A stretch of 64,000 bases of DNA from Streptomyces sp. SW4 (lineage in GTDB: Bacteria > Actinomycetota > Actinomycetes > Streptomycetales > Streptomycetaceae). The notes under the pieces were generated by a model. It was not told the DNA's origin. It saw only the letters and a list, made by a program, of their open reading frames with translations, and searched no databases. Shown here one piece after another: positions 25,761 to 36,295 of the stretch (its first letter is position 1; the number at the start of each line of letters is the position of its first letter). The stretch covers positions 992,001 to 1,056,000 of the forward strand of contig QKWM01000001.1 in the NCBI GenBank assembly GCA_003248315.1, in the 5' to 3' direction. The position numbers and the translations under genes were made by a program.

Positions 25761-26012
25761 TCACGCGGTGGGATCCACGTTCCACGTCTGTGGCAGATCA
25801 CTGCCGCAGAAGACGCAGACGAAGTCGTCCTCGCGCACGATGTTGTGCTCCTGGCAGTCGGGGCGCGGCCGGAACACCACCTCGTGGGTGAAGCCGGCGG
25901 GTCGCCCGAGCCCTACATTGTCCAGACCCCGAGCGACTGCCGCCCAGGAGGTGACGTCCGGGCAGTACCCGGTGGACTGGTTGCTGACCTCAGTCACGGC
26001 CCACCGGTCCAC
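25761..26012 (-). CDS. Small zinc-ribbon-like protein, element cargo
   Basis: Up to 83 residues, not recognised. Two Cys pairs could bind a metal: Cys-Gln-Glu-His (RPDCQEHN) and CVFCGSDLP near the C-terminus, with an earlier Cys in GYCPDV. It overlaps the lipoprotein stop: GTG at 26012 overlaps by 23 bases, GTG at 25997 by 8; the latter reads VTEVSNQSTGYCPDV and suggests translational coupling. Ends 10 bp from the transposase stop, convergent to it. Could also be the true C-terminal part of the lipoprotein if an indel lies near 26045. Confidence 0.55.
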   Translation of the reverse strand: MDRWAVTEVSNQSTGYCPDVTSWAAVARGLDNVGLGRPAGFTHEVVFRPRPDCQEHNIVREDDFVCVFCGSDLPQTWNVDPTA

Positions 26013-26646
26013 GGGCGTCGGGTCTATGCCGCCTTCGCGGAGGGGTCTGGCCCTGCTGTGCCTGCCGGATCCGCTGGACGAACATGCGCGTGACGGAGTT
26101 CAGCACACGAGGATCGACGGCGGGTCGGGTCTTCGTATTGAGGTTCACGACTCCTGCGACGGAACCCAGCCGGAACGTGATCGAGGCGCTGCAGTAGTCG
26201 TCCGTCAGGCAGTACGCGGCCGTGTACGCCGCATCGACGTCGGGAAGCTCCACCGACCCCAGCTTGGCACCCGCCATCTTGGACTTCGTGTCCGTGTAGT
26301 ACCGGATGGCGTCGGTGGTGGACCGGAAAGAGTAGGCGCGCAGTCCGACGATGCCTTCGAGGTCGGGCGCGGCGAAGCCTTGCTGTACGCCAGCGAGGGT
26401 GTTGTCATCTGGACCCTCGGTACGCAGTTCGGAGCTTTTCTCCCAACCGGGCGGGATGTCACCGGCGCCAGGCATGACGGCTTGGAACTCGGGCAGCCCC
26501 AGAAACTTGGCGGCCTGAGCAGTGGGCGGGCTGCTCTTCTGCAGCGGACCAGGTTTCCCTCCACCACTTCCAGAGCCGCACCCGGCAAGCAGTAGGAGCA
26601 CCCCGGCTAAGCAGAGTCCTCGGGCAATGTTCTTGAAGCGCGGCAT
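25990..26646 (-). CDS. Lipoprotein, element cargo
   Basis: 218 residues with a lipoprotein signal: MPRFKNIARG, a Leu-rich core, and lipobox LLAGC at about residue 22, followed by a Gly/Ser-rich linker. Mature part is not a family I recognise; a FLGLPEFQAVMPGAGDIPPGW-type tract and two Cys (AYCLTDDYC) are visible. ATG 26646 has AGGGAGA 6 bases upstream, so it looks expressed. Probably exported and anchored to the outer face of the membrane. It lies inside the element ends, opposite to the transposase. Confidence 0.7.
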   Translation of the reverse strand: MPRFKNIARGLCLAGVLLLLAGCGSGSGGGKPGPLQKSSPPTAQAAKFLGLPEFQAVMPGAGDIPPGWEKSSELRTEGPDDNTLAGVQQGFAAPDLEGIVGLRAYSFRSTTDAIRYYTDTKSKMAGAKLGSVELPDVDAAYTAAYCLTDDYCSASITFRLGSVAGVVNLNTKTRPAVDPRVLNSVTRMFVQRIRQAQQGQTPPRRRHRPDARGPVGRD

Positions 26647-26789
26647 CGTTCTCCCTGGGCAGGCAGCAAGCTATCCAGGAGATCATATTGAGCCCACGCT
26701 CCAGGACCAGTGTGGCTCCTCTTCGTCCACACAAGGCACGGCCGAGACGGGAGCCGCTCAAGCGAACCTTCTTCCTCTCCGTATTCGCC

Positions 26790-26815
26790 TCAAGATCCAC
26801 TTTCGAAACACGGCC
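26790..26815 (-). repeat. Right terminal inverted repeat
   Basis: 26 bp, reading on the minus strand GGCCGTGTTTCGAAAGTGG onward; matches the left end 25/26. It lies about 145 bp upstream of the lipoprotein start, far from the transposase stop. Confidence 0.85.
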
Positions 26816-26952
26816 TAGGGCGTCGTCCGGCCGGGTCCCGCCCGCCGGAACCGGCCCGCGTCGCGCCGGCCCGCGTCCGGCCGGCCCGCTCGGCACGCCC
26901 GGCGCGACGGCCTCCAGGCGGTCCGTTTCCAGGAGGCCTCCTTCCGGGCGGT

Positions 26953-29471
26953 CTACCGGAACCGGCCGAACACCTCCCGCACCCGCCGGGCGTCGCGCAG
27001 CCGCTGCTCGTACGTGGCGCCCAGGGCGAGCAGGGCCGCACCGGCGAGCGCGGGAGGCACCCAGCGGGGAGCGCGCCGACGACCTGGGCGATGTACGGGG
27101 CCAGTTCGTGCAACGTCACCAGCGCCAGCACGCCCCGCCGAGGACCAGCGGGCCAGCAGCCGGTGCCGGGCACCCAGCAGGGTCACGGCCAGCGCCGCCG
27201 TCCCGAGCAGCAGCGGCCGCAGCCAGTGCGGGTCGCCCCAGGCCGCGGCCAGGCTCGGCACCAGGGTCACGGCGAGCCCCGCACCGTAGGCCGGCCACGA
27301 GGAGACGGCCGGGTCGCGGCGCCGGCGCAGACGGCCGACGACCAGCGCCGGGACCGTCACCGGCAGCGTGTAGGCCTCCGGCGTGGTGACCTCCCACGCG
27401 GCCAGCCGCACCCAGGCGGCCAGCAGGAACAGGACGGCGGCCGCATGACCGGCCGGCCGCCTCTCCGGCCGCAGCGCCGTCCCGGCCGCGATCACGCCGG
27501 CCAGCGACAGCACCAGGGCCAGCACCGGCAGATCGCGCGCCGCGAGACCGAGGGCGAGCAGCCCCGCGGCGGCGCCCGCCGCCTCCACGGGCACCGCCCG
27601 GACGCGGCGCCGAGACGCGCCGCGGCCGGGCGGCGACGGCCGGCACCACGAGGACGAGCAACGCGGTGTGCTGCGGCTGCCAGCCCGCGGCCGCGCCGAC
27701 CGCGCAGGCCAGGGCGGCGGCGTACACGAGGGCGGCGGGCGCCGCGAAGACGGTGAGCCGCGGGCGCGGCGCCGCCGCGCCGAACAGGGCCGTGAGCGCC
27801 CCGAGCACCGCGAGCGTCGCGCCCTGCGCGGCGAGCGACACGAGGGCGAGACCGAGGGAGGTGACGAGGGCCGCCAGGGCGGCGGTGAGGGGCAGCGGGG
27901 ACGGGCCCGCCCCGCCGGCGGGCGCCCGGTGCGCCGCCCGCTCCGCGACGCCCAGCGCCGCCACGACCACGACCCCCTGCGCCACCAGGCCGGCCGCGTA
28001 GGGCAGTCCGAGCACCACCGGCAGCACGGACGCCGTCGCCCAGGCCAGGACGAACGACACCGCCACGGCCGCCGGCCGCCACGTCCGGCCGCGCCCGGCC
28101 GCCGCGAGGACACCGGCCACGGCGGCGAGAACGAGCGGCACGGTGGCCGCGTACGAAGGCCAGGGAACGTCCGCGAACACGGCGTCCCGGATGTCCCGCG
28201 GCGCGCCCGACCAGATCCGGCCCGCCCAGGCCACCGGACCGACGAGGGTCCCGGCGACCAGCGGCACCGCCCACAGCAGCGCGAGACCCTGCACGGCCAG
28301 TGAGGCCCAGGCCAGTCCCCGGCGGACGGGCTCGGGCAGCCGGGTGCGGGCGGCCGCCAGCAGGGCGATGCCGCAGGCCAGGCATCCCGGCACCGTCCAC
28401 TCGCCGGGCAGCGAGGACCGCAGCACCCCGCCCGCCCGCCGACCAGGCACAGCCCCGTGACCAGGGACGTCCCCAGGGCGATGTCCGTCCTGCGGGCGAA
28501 CCGGGCGGCCGTCAGGGCGATCACCGCGGCGAGGAACAGAAGGGCCGCCGCCCGGGCGACGGCGCCCGGACCGGACGCGCTCCAGCAGAGCCATCCGGCC
28601 GCCAGAACGCCCCAGGACCCCGTGGCGGCCGCGCCGGCGACGGCGACGATCCGCACCGCACCGGGCGCCGTGCGCAGGGCGACGGCGGTGTCGGCGGCGG
28701 CCGTCACCAGCAGTACGGCCGTGAGCGTGAGCGGACCGGCGCCGGCGGCCACCGCCCACAGGAGCAGCGGCAGTTGCGCGGCCGCCGCGGCGAGCGGGAG
28801 GGAAGCCGCAGCGGCGGGCGGGTGCCCCTCTGCCCCGGTCCCGGGCCGGCCACGGCGCCCGCCGCCGGTGGCACCAGGGCGCCCGTGCCCACGCCGTACG
28901 CGGCCCACACGCCCGCCAGGACCGCCGCCGCGAGCGCCGTGTACCCGAGACCGTCCGTGTCCGCGAAGGCCACCTCGTGCAGCGCGTAGGCGTCGAGCGC
29001 GGTCAGCGCGATCCCGAGGCCCGCCACCGCCTCGGCGGTCGAGCGCAGCCCGCGCCGCAGCAGCACCACGGGCGCGCCCAGCGCCGCCACCGTCACCGCC
29101 CCCAGCACCAGCGCCCGCCCGGCGATCCCCATCCGGCCCAGCTGACCAGGGTGAAGGCGATCGCGGCGACCGTCAGCAGGACACCGCCGAGCACCAGCAG
29201 CACGTTCTGCACGCTGGGGCCGTGGTCTCCGGCCGGGGCGTGCCGGCGGCGCCGCCTGCGGGCCACACCGGTGGCGTGGACGCCGCGCCCCGGCCGGTCT
29301 GCTGGGCGGGGCCGTGCGCAGAAGGTGCAGCAGCCACTCGCGGCGCCGCAGCAGGACGGCACGGCGGGCGTCGAGGTGCCGCAGCTCGGCGTCGAGGAGC
29401 CGCAGTTCCTCGGCCGGGGCGGAAGGTTCGTCATGCCCCGGAAGTGTGGTCCCCGTCACCCGTGCGCGCAT
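26953..29471 (-). CDS. Large polytopic membrane protein (SCO7613 C-terminal-domain type)
   Basis: About 840 codons, Ala/Leu/Gly/Val-rich. The N-terminal soluble segment (residues about 15-50) is a charged helix (EELRLLDAELRHLDARR, then RRREWLLHLL), followed by many hydrophobic stretches consistent with 20 or more membrane spans. The C-terminus reads GATYEQRLRDARRVREVFG, which I associate with Streptomyces SCO7613-like membrane proteins of unknown function. ATG 29471; weak ribosome binding site. Frameshifts near 29310, 29140, 28820, 28440, 27600, 27140 and 27070. Separated from the upstream ABC-binding-type gene by 64 bp, same strand. Confidence 0.65.
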
Positions 29472-29534
29472 GAGCGCACCTACTCAGACCGTACTCATGT
29501 CCGGTACCGCGGGCCCATGGGCCCGGGCGTGCGG

Positions 29535-30674
29535 TCAGCCGCTGTGGAGCACGCGGAAGCGGCCGGCCGCGCCGGGTCCCGGTCGACGACCTGGACCGGC
29601 GCCCACACCCACTGCCAGACGCCCACGCCCGGCGTACGGGAGAAGCGGATCGTGCCGCGGGTGCCCTCGACCGCGACGTCCGCCCAGGACACCGCCGTGC
29701 CGTCCGGCCGGGACACCGCCGTGCGCGACCGGTCCGCGCCGGAGCCCCGCGCACGGAGTGCTTCGGCGAGCACGGCCACCGTGTCGTAGCCCTCGAACGC
29801 GACGAAGGAGGGCGCCTGGCCCAGCCGTTCCCGCAGGTCCGCCGCGACGCGGGCGCCGAGCGGGGTGAGCCGCTCGGCAGGTAGCGCAGGAACGGGACGG
29901 CGGCGCCGTCGCCACCCAGCGACGCCTCCCAGTCGGAGAACTCCGGCTGCCCGGCCGGCGCACCGACCAGGACCCCGGCCAGGCGCGGGTCCCGGCGCAC
30001 GGCCCTGACGAGCGGCACCACCGGCTCCGGATGGCCGGCCAGCAGCAGGACGGCCGTCGCGCCGAGGGCGGCGACCGCGTCGCAGGCGGCCTCGGGGAGA
30101 GGGCCCGCAGATCGAGTTCGGCGACGGAGCCGCCGCGGGACGCGACGTACTCCCGCAGGATCCGCGTCCCGGACGCCCAGTAGAGGCTCGGCTCGGCCGC
30201 CACCGCGACGCGGCGGTGGCCCGCGCCGAGGAGGAAGTCGGCGTAGACGCGCCAGCCGTGGGACTGCGCGGGTGCCAGACGGGCGACCCCGTCCGTGGGC
30301 CGCTCGGTGAGCTGGTCGAGCACCGCCGACGAGCACAGGAACGGCACGCCGAGGGCGTCGGCGCGGGCCGCGGCGGCGCGCGCGACGACGCTGTGGTACT
30401 CACCGGCGACGGCGGCCACGCCCAGCCGGGCCAGGTCGTCCACGGCCGCCTCGGCCTTGCGTGGATCGGCCGCGGTGTCCCGGACCACCAGCTCCAGCGG
30501 CCGTCCGGCGATCCCTCCGGCCTCGCCGGCGTCGCGCACCGCCAGTTCGAGTCCGGCGAGCAGCTGCCGGCCGGCCTCGGTCCAGCCCGGCCGGGTGAGC
30601 GGCGCGAGCGCGCCGATCAGCACCGGTCGTTCGCCGGTCCGGAGCGTTTGCCGTGCGGAAAGCGGCGTGTTCAT
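29535..30674 (-). CDS. Periplasmic-binding-type (Peripla_BP_6) protein without signal peptide, AmiC-like
   Basis: Branched-chain amino acid/amide binding fold: VLIGALAPLTRPGW, GLELAVRDAGEAGGIAGRPL, VVRDTAADPRKAEAAVDDL, and later FVAFEGYDTVAVLAEAL. About 380 codons. No signal peptide or lipobox follows ATG 30674, so it is predicted to be cytoplasmic. The start overlaps the stop of the upstream ANTAR gene (ATGA), which fixes it. Frameshifts near 30105, 29880 and 29570; the stop at 29535 follows RFRVLHSG. Resembles the AmiC arrangement, in which a binding protein senses an amide and holds an ANTAR antiterminator; this role is inferred. Confidence 0.75.
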   Translation of the reverse strand: MNTPLSARQTLRTGERPVLIGALAPLTRPGWTEAGRQLLAGLELAVRDAGEAGGIAGRPLELVVRDTAADPRKAEAAVDDLARLGVAAVAGEYHSVVARAAAARADALGVPFLCSSAVLDQLTERPTDGVARLAPAQSHGWRVYADFLLGAGHRRVAVAAEPSLYWASGTRILREYVASRGGSVAELDLRALSPRPPATRSPPSARRPSCCWPAIRSRWCRSSGPCAGTRAWPGSWSVRRPGSRSSPTGRRRWVATAPPSRSCATCRAAHPARRPRRGGPAGTAGPGALLRRVRGLRHGGRARRSTPCAGLRRGPVAHGGVPAGRHGGVLGGRRGRGHPRHDPLLPYAGRGRLAVGVGAGPGRRPGPGAAGRFRVLHSG

Positions 30675-31694
30675 GTGTGGCGTCCCCCGTGCGGCCCTGT
30701 GCGGCGCCCCGTGCAGTCCTGTGCGGCGCCCCGTGCAGTCCTGTGCGGCATCCCGAGATCGTCCGTCCCGGGCAGCCTACCCGCGCCCGGACCGCGGGCC
30801 CCCGGCGGCTCATCGCCCGCGTCGGCGTGCGGTCCCGCGAGGAAGTGAAGGTGCTCGAGGGCGTCCAGCACCAGGGTGTGCCGGTGCCACAGCAGCCACT
30901 GGCCGACGCTGCCGCCCACGGCGTCCAGGGCGGCGAGCTGGGTGCCGGAGAGGCCGGTCAGCGGCCGCTCGTGGTGGGACGAGACCATGCCGAGGACGGC
31001 GCCGGTGCGGGTCGTCAGCGGCAGGCTGTGGGCGGCGCGGCTGCCCGCCTGGAGGATGGCGTGGCGCGCGTCGTCGTCGAAGACGTCGGCGACGGCCACG
31101 TCCTTGACGGTGACCTGCTGCCGCTCCCGGGCGGCCTGCCCGCACGACGTCGTCGGCCCTTCCACGAAGGCGAAGAAGTCGGTGAACTCCCGGTTCAGCC
31201 CGTGTGTTTCTCCAGCCGCAGCATCCCGTGCTCGGCCAGCTGCACATTGCCCATCGACGCGCCGGTGACGTGCAGCACGCGCCGCATCGCGGCGGTGAGC
31301 ACCGTCCCGTGCCCGGCGCCGGCGCCGTCGTCGGCCGCCAGGCCCGCCAGCGGCGGGGACGGTGGCGGACCCGGCCGGGGAACCAGGGCCCGTTCTCCGT
31401 GTCGGGACCGGGGACGTGCACCACCGCGTCCGCGAGCGTGTGCAGTTTGACGTTGCCGCGCTGCGACGCCTCGCGCAGCAGCGCGAACGCCGACTCGGGG
31501 GAGGCCAGCCGGTAGCGGGCGACCAGGATCTGCTGGGCCCGCGCCACTCCGGCGTGGGCGAGCCGGCGGTTGCGGACGTCGATCTCCCGTGGTTCACGGG
31601 CCGCCCGGTCGGGCGGATGCGGCGGCCCTCCGGTGCGGGAGCCGGTCTCCGGTGACGGGGCAGAGGGTGGTCGTGGCTCAACGGGCGTCCTCAC
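30671..31694 (-). CDS. ANTAR-GAF regulator (AmiR-like RNA-binding antiterminator)
   Basis: N-terminal ANTAR domain at residues about 40-95 (RRLAHAGVARAQQILVARY, then ALLREASQRGNVKLH); ANTAR domains bind paired RNA hairpins to allow antitermination. The GAF domain follows (AEHGMLRLEKHTGLN, then VTVKDVAVADVFDDDAR and HSLPLTTRTGAVLGMVSSHHERPL). GTG 31694 is the first start; the ribosome binding site is weak. Frameshifts near 31375 and 31200. ATGA overlap with the AmiC-like gene means coupled translation, probably as a complex. Low-complexity C-terminal tail. Confidence 0.75.
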
Positions 31695-32135
31695 GGCGTA
31701 ACGGCACGGCGGTCCTCCGCATCACCCACGCCGCAACGCCTGTTCCGCGCGGCCGTACGGCGCAGCGCCTGTTCCGCGCGGCCGTGGAGTCCTGCGGGCG
31801 TGCCTTCTGCCCAAGCACCGGCCCCACCCTAGGCACACCGGCCGCCGGTCCCGCCACACCGCCGCCCCGGCGTCCGTCGTCCCGCCACACCGCATCCGCG
31901 GTTCCCTCACACCGGCGTCCGCCCCACCCCACGCGCCGCTCCCCGCACCGGCGTCCGTTCCCCTCCCGCCGGTACCCACCCGGCCCTCCGGGCGGCCCCG
32001 CTCGTGGTGCCACATCCATCGATAACTCCCCGTCACACCTGCGCTGTAGGCCCTCTGTTGTTATCGATGCCATTCCACTATCGTCGCCCTCGCTCCCGCG
32101 CCCCCACGTCACAGAGGAAGAGCACAGGTGCACCC
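31695..32135. other. Divergent intergenic region with short repeats
   Basis: 441 bp between the ANTAR gene and GH101. It contains a 19-bp direct repeat (31738-31756 and 31767-31785, starting GCCTGTTCCGCG, 29-bp period), several degraded copies of a C-rich CACCGGCGTCCG-like unit from 31850 to 31960, and the inverted repeat at 32017-32069. No gene seen. Confidence 0.6.
32017..32069. promoter_or_regulatory. Spaced 10-bp inverted repeat upstream of GH101 gene
   Basis: CATCGATAAC (32017-32026) and its exact complement GTTATCGATG (32060-32069), centres 43 bp apart, about four helical turns. AT-richer than its surroundings. Likely operator half-sites for a repressor controlling the glycosidase, 67 bp before its start. 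Confidence 0.55.
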
Positions 32136-35100
32136 ATGACACTTCGCTCACCGCGCCGCAGACGTCCACCGGGCCCCCGGGCCGCGCCCGCCGCGGCCGC
32201 CCTCCTTCTCTCCCTGGGTCTCCTGTCGACCGCCGCCGTTCCGGCCGGTGCCGCTCCCGCGCCGGCCGGCGAAGCCCTCGCCCGGGCCGCCGACGCCGGT
32301 CCCTTCGCCGCCGACCGGGCCACTCCCGTCCGTCTGAGCCGCGGGGGACTGACCGTCGAGGTGGCCGAGGAGTTCCCGCAGGTCATCTCCTACCGGCTGG
32401 GGGACCGCACGCTCGACGGGCGGGCGTCCGTGCTCGACAGCTTCACCGTCAACGGCAAGCCGTACCGCGCGACGACCACCATGAAGGCCGAGGCCGCCAA
32501 GGCCACCTACACCTCCACCTTCGCGGACCTGCCCGGCCTGACGATCACCTCGTCCCTCACGGTCACCGGCGACCGGACCGTCGTCTTCGCCGTGGACGAG
32601 ATCTCCGGCAGCGCAGCGCGGACGGTCAACACGCTGGCCGTACCGGGGCAGTCCCTGGTCTCCGTCGACTCCTCGGACCCCGGCGCCGCCCTGGCCCGGA
32701 CCAGGATCTCCACCGACTCCACCACCACCGCCGACCGGTTCGTCCCCATCACCCGCGACACGGCCGTCGACAAGGAGCCCGTCGGGACGCCGTACGGCTT
32801 CGTCAGCAACGCGGGGCTGTCCGCCGGCATCATCACCAACGCCACGCCGGACGCGCGGCAGGCGGACAACACGAACGGCAACACGCGCCTGCAGTCGCGG
32901 ATCGTCGACGCCGGCGGCGGTGAACGCCGGGCCGAACTGTCCGTGGGCACCTACACCTACCGCCCGCAGGGCGCCACGGACCCCGGGTCGCCACCTACGA
33001 ACTGCCCCGGGCCACCGTCGTCCTCGCCGCCGACGCCAACGAGGACGGCACCGTCGACTGGCAGGACGGCGCCATCGCCCACCGCGCCCACATGGACCGG
33101 CCGCGCGGCGCCGACCGGGTGCCCGAGCGCGTCGTCCAGCGCATCCCGTTCAACTTCGCGAGCCAGGCCACCAACCCGTTCCTCAAGACGCTGGACAACA
33201 CCAAGCGCATCTCGATGGCGACGGACAACCTCGGCCAGTGGGTGCTGGAGAAGGGCTACGCCAGCGAGGGCCACGACTCCGGGCACCCCGACTACGGGGA
33301 CAACGAGAACGTCCGCGCCGGCGGCTGGAAGGACCTCCGGCGGCTCACCGGGAAGGGCGCCGAGTACAACGCCGACTTCGCCGTGCACGTCAACACCACC
33401 GAGGCGTACGCACAGGCGAAGAACTTCAGCGAGGAACTGGTCGCCGGCCAGAACAACGGCTGGGACTGGCTCAACCAGGCCTACCAGATCGACCAGCGCA
33501 AGGACCTGGGCACCGGCAAGGTCCTGGACCGCTTCCGGGAACTGCGCGAGGCGGCGCCGGGCGTCGAGAGCCTGTACATCGACGTCTACTACTCCAGCGG
33601 CTGGCTCGCGGATGAACTGGCCGCCGAGCTGAACGCCATGGGCTTCGAGATCACCACCGAGTGGGCGTACAAGTTCGAGGGCGACGCGACCTGGGCGCAC
33701 TGGGCCAGTGACAAGAACTACGGCGGCGCCACCAACAAGGGCATCAACTCCGGCATCGTCCGGTTCCTCGCCAACACCGACCGCGACGTGTGGAACGTCG
33801 ACCCGCTGCTCGGCGGCGCCAGCATCGTCGAGTTCGAGGGCTGGACCGGGCAGGACGACTGGAACGCCTTCTACGACACCATCTGGACCGACAACCTGCC
33901 GACCAAGTTCCTCCAGCACTTCGAGGTCATGGACTGGGACTTCGGCAGGCGGGCACGGCTCGCCGACGGCGTCGTCGTGACCCGCACGGACGGGAAGCGG
34001 CAGATCCGGATGGGCGACGCCGTCGTCCTCGACGGCGACACCTACCTCCTGCCGTGGGGCGACGTCCGCAAGGGCGAGGAGACCTCCTCGCCCGCCGACG
34101 CCGACAAGATGTACTTCTACAGCGGCTCCGGCGGCACCCACACCTTCGACCTGACCGACCAGTTCGCCGGCAACCGGAACTTCACCCTCTACCGGCTCAC
34201 CGACCAGGGCCGGGAGAAGGCCGCGACGGTGCGGGCCGAGGACGGCCGGGTCACGCTGACGGCCGAGAAGGGCCGGCCCTACGTCCTGGTGCCCGCCGGA
34301 GGCAGGGCACCGCACGGCGACCCGCACTACGGCGAGGGCAGCGGCCTGAAGGACCCGGGCTTCAACGCGGGCGGCCTCGACGACTGGAACCCGCGCGGCG
34401 GCGCGCAGGCCGTCCGCGCCGCCAACGGCGACAACGTGGCCCGGCTCGGCACCGGGCCTCCGGTATCGCCCAGCGGGTCTCCGGGCTGGAGCCCGGCCGC
34501 CGGTACACGCTCGGCGCCGACGTCGAGATCGGGCCCGGCGAGCGCAGGGCCACCAGCCTCCGGGTGCGCGGCACGGACGCGGTGAAGACCTTCGACACCA
34601 CCCCGGCGCCGAACCGGATGGGCGCGGACGAGAAACGGGACACCTACTCCCAGCGGGCCTCCGTCTCCTTCACGGCGCCGCGCAGCGGCCAGGTCACCGT
34701 GGAGCTGAGCGCGGTCGCCGGTGAACCCGCCGTGACCCTGGACGACGTCCGTGTCATGCCGGACACCACGACACCACCGCCGCGGGGCGAGGGCGGCACG
34801 GTCGTGGCCCACGACGACTTCGAGGGCAACCAGCCCGGCTGGGGACCGTTCGTCAAGGGGGACGCGGGCGGCGTCACCGACCCGCGCACCAGCATCAGCG
34901 ACCTCCACGAGCCCTACAGCCAGAAGACGTGGAAGAACACCTACTCGCCCTACGACAGCGGCAGTCTCGAAGGCAAGGCGGTCGACGACGTCCTGACGGG
35001 CCGGCACTCGCTGAAGTCGCACGCGGAGAACACCGGCCTGGTCTACCGCACGGTGCCCGCCACGGTCCCGTTCACGGCCGGGCACCGGTACCGGATCTCC

Positions 35101-36191
35101 TTCGACTACCAGACCAACATCGACGGCCAGTGGGCCTGGGTCACCGGCGCGGACAAGGTCGGCGGCGGCGAGGTCGTCTCCCGGGACATCGCACGGGACG
35201 TCATGGAGCCCGCGCTGGAGACCGCCACCTACACCCGGGAGTTCGTCGCCGGCTGCGGTGACACCTGGGTGGGCCTGCGCAAACTCGGCGGCGCCCGGGG
35301 CGCGGACTTCGTCCTCGACGACGTCACCGTGACCGACCTCGGGAAGGCCGGGACGGGCGCCGCGTGCGCCGAGGTCACCACCCCCGCAGGCGCCGAACTC
35401 GGCCCCGGAGTGCCCGGCGAGTACGTCACCACGTTCACCAACCACGAGGAGACCGACGCGGCCGACGTCGGCCTGCGGCTCGACGGCGTGCCCGACGGCT
35501 GGAAGGTGGAGGTCGAGAAGAAGGACGGGAACGTCTTCCCGGTCGTGAAGCCGGGGCAGCGGGTGAGCACCACGTGGCTGCTCACCCCGCCCGCCGGTGC
35601 CGCGGGAACCTCCCCGGCGTGGCGGGCCACCGCCGTCTACGACCAGGCGGGGGCCACCAAGACGGTGACGGCGGACGCCCGGGCCACGGTGACCGACCGG
35701 CCCGTCCTGGCGCCCGGCTCGATGACGGCGACCGCCGACTCCGAGAACCGCTCGTCGGGACCGGGGAGGGGCCGGTGTCCAATGTGCTGGACGGGGACGC
35801 CGGCACCATCTGGCACACGGACTACACGGACTCCGTCGCGCCCTACCCGCACTGGGTGACGCTGAAGCTGGGCGGCGAGGCCCACGTCGACGGATTCGGC
35901 TACCTCAACCGGCAGTCGGGCGGCGCCAACGGCCGCATCGGCGACTACGAGGTGGCGGTCTCCGAGGACGGCGAGACCTGGCGGACCGTCACCGCGGGCC
36001 GGATGAAGGACTCCCCGGAGATGCAGCGGGCCACCTTCGACCCGGTGCGCGCCTCGTACGTGCGGTTCACCGCGCACAACGCGCTCAACGGCCAGCCGTT
36101 CGCCGCGGCCGCCGAACTGCGGGTGTACGGCACGCCCGAGGACCTGCCCACGGGCCATCCGCCGGCGGAGCGTCCCGGCGACGGCCCCTGA
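32136..36191 (+). CDS. Secreted GH101 endo-alpha-N-acetylgalactosaminidase
   Basis: Extracellular enzyme releasing O-glycans from Ser/Thr of mucin-type glycoproteins. Signal peptide: RSPRRRRPPGPR, hydrophobic core, then AVPAGAAPA. The GH101 (beta/alpha)8 core shows SLYIDVYYSSGW (expected nucleophile Asp) and ITTEWAYKFEGD (expected acid/base Glu) about 35 residues later. Downstream are beta-sandwich modules and a C-terminal F5/8-type (CBM32-like) domain (VSNVLDGDAGTIWHTDY, then VRFTAHNALNG). About 1,350 codons, family length. ATG 32136. Frameshifts near 32985, 34458 and 35765. Ends at a long hairpin. Confidence 0.88.
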
Positions 36192-36209
36192 TCCGCGCCT
36201 GCCACCGTC

Positions 36210-36250
36210 CCGGGGCGGCCACCGCGCACGTCGCGCGGTGGCCGCCCCGG
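36210..36250. terminator. Terminator after GH101 gene
   Basis: 18-bp perfect stem (CCGGGGCGGCCACCGCGC and complement) with a 5-base ACGTC loop. Confidence 0.88.
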
Positions 36251-36295
36251 CACGCGCCTTCCTCGGCGGGAAGGGCCGCGCAGTCTTTCCCCGAG

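Larger units (their letters stand above)
24833..26815. mobile_element. IS5-type element carrying cargo genes
   Basis: 1,983-bp element bounded by 26-bp terminal inverted repeats (24833-24858 and 26790-26815, 25 of 26 identical) and flanked by TA on both sides (24831-24832 and 26816-26817), a target duplication typical of IS427-like IS5 elements. Contents: an IS5 transposase (plus) and, on the opposite strand, a lipoprotein gene and a small zinc-ribbon gene. Most IS5-group copies end shortly after the transposase; here about 1 kb intervenes with no second inner end visible. Confidence 0.8.

Noticed and set aside
25740..25790. Inner right end of the IS just after the transposase stop (GGATCCACGTTCC near 25770)
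   Set aside because: Only about 7 bases match the end repeat, and they lie in the last codons of the zinc-ribbon gene; the full 26-bp match is at 26790-26815.
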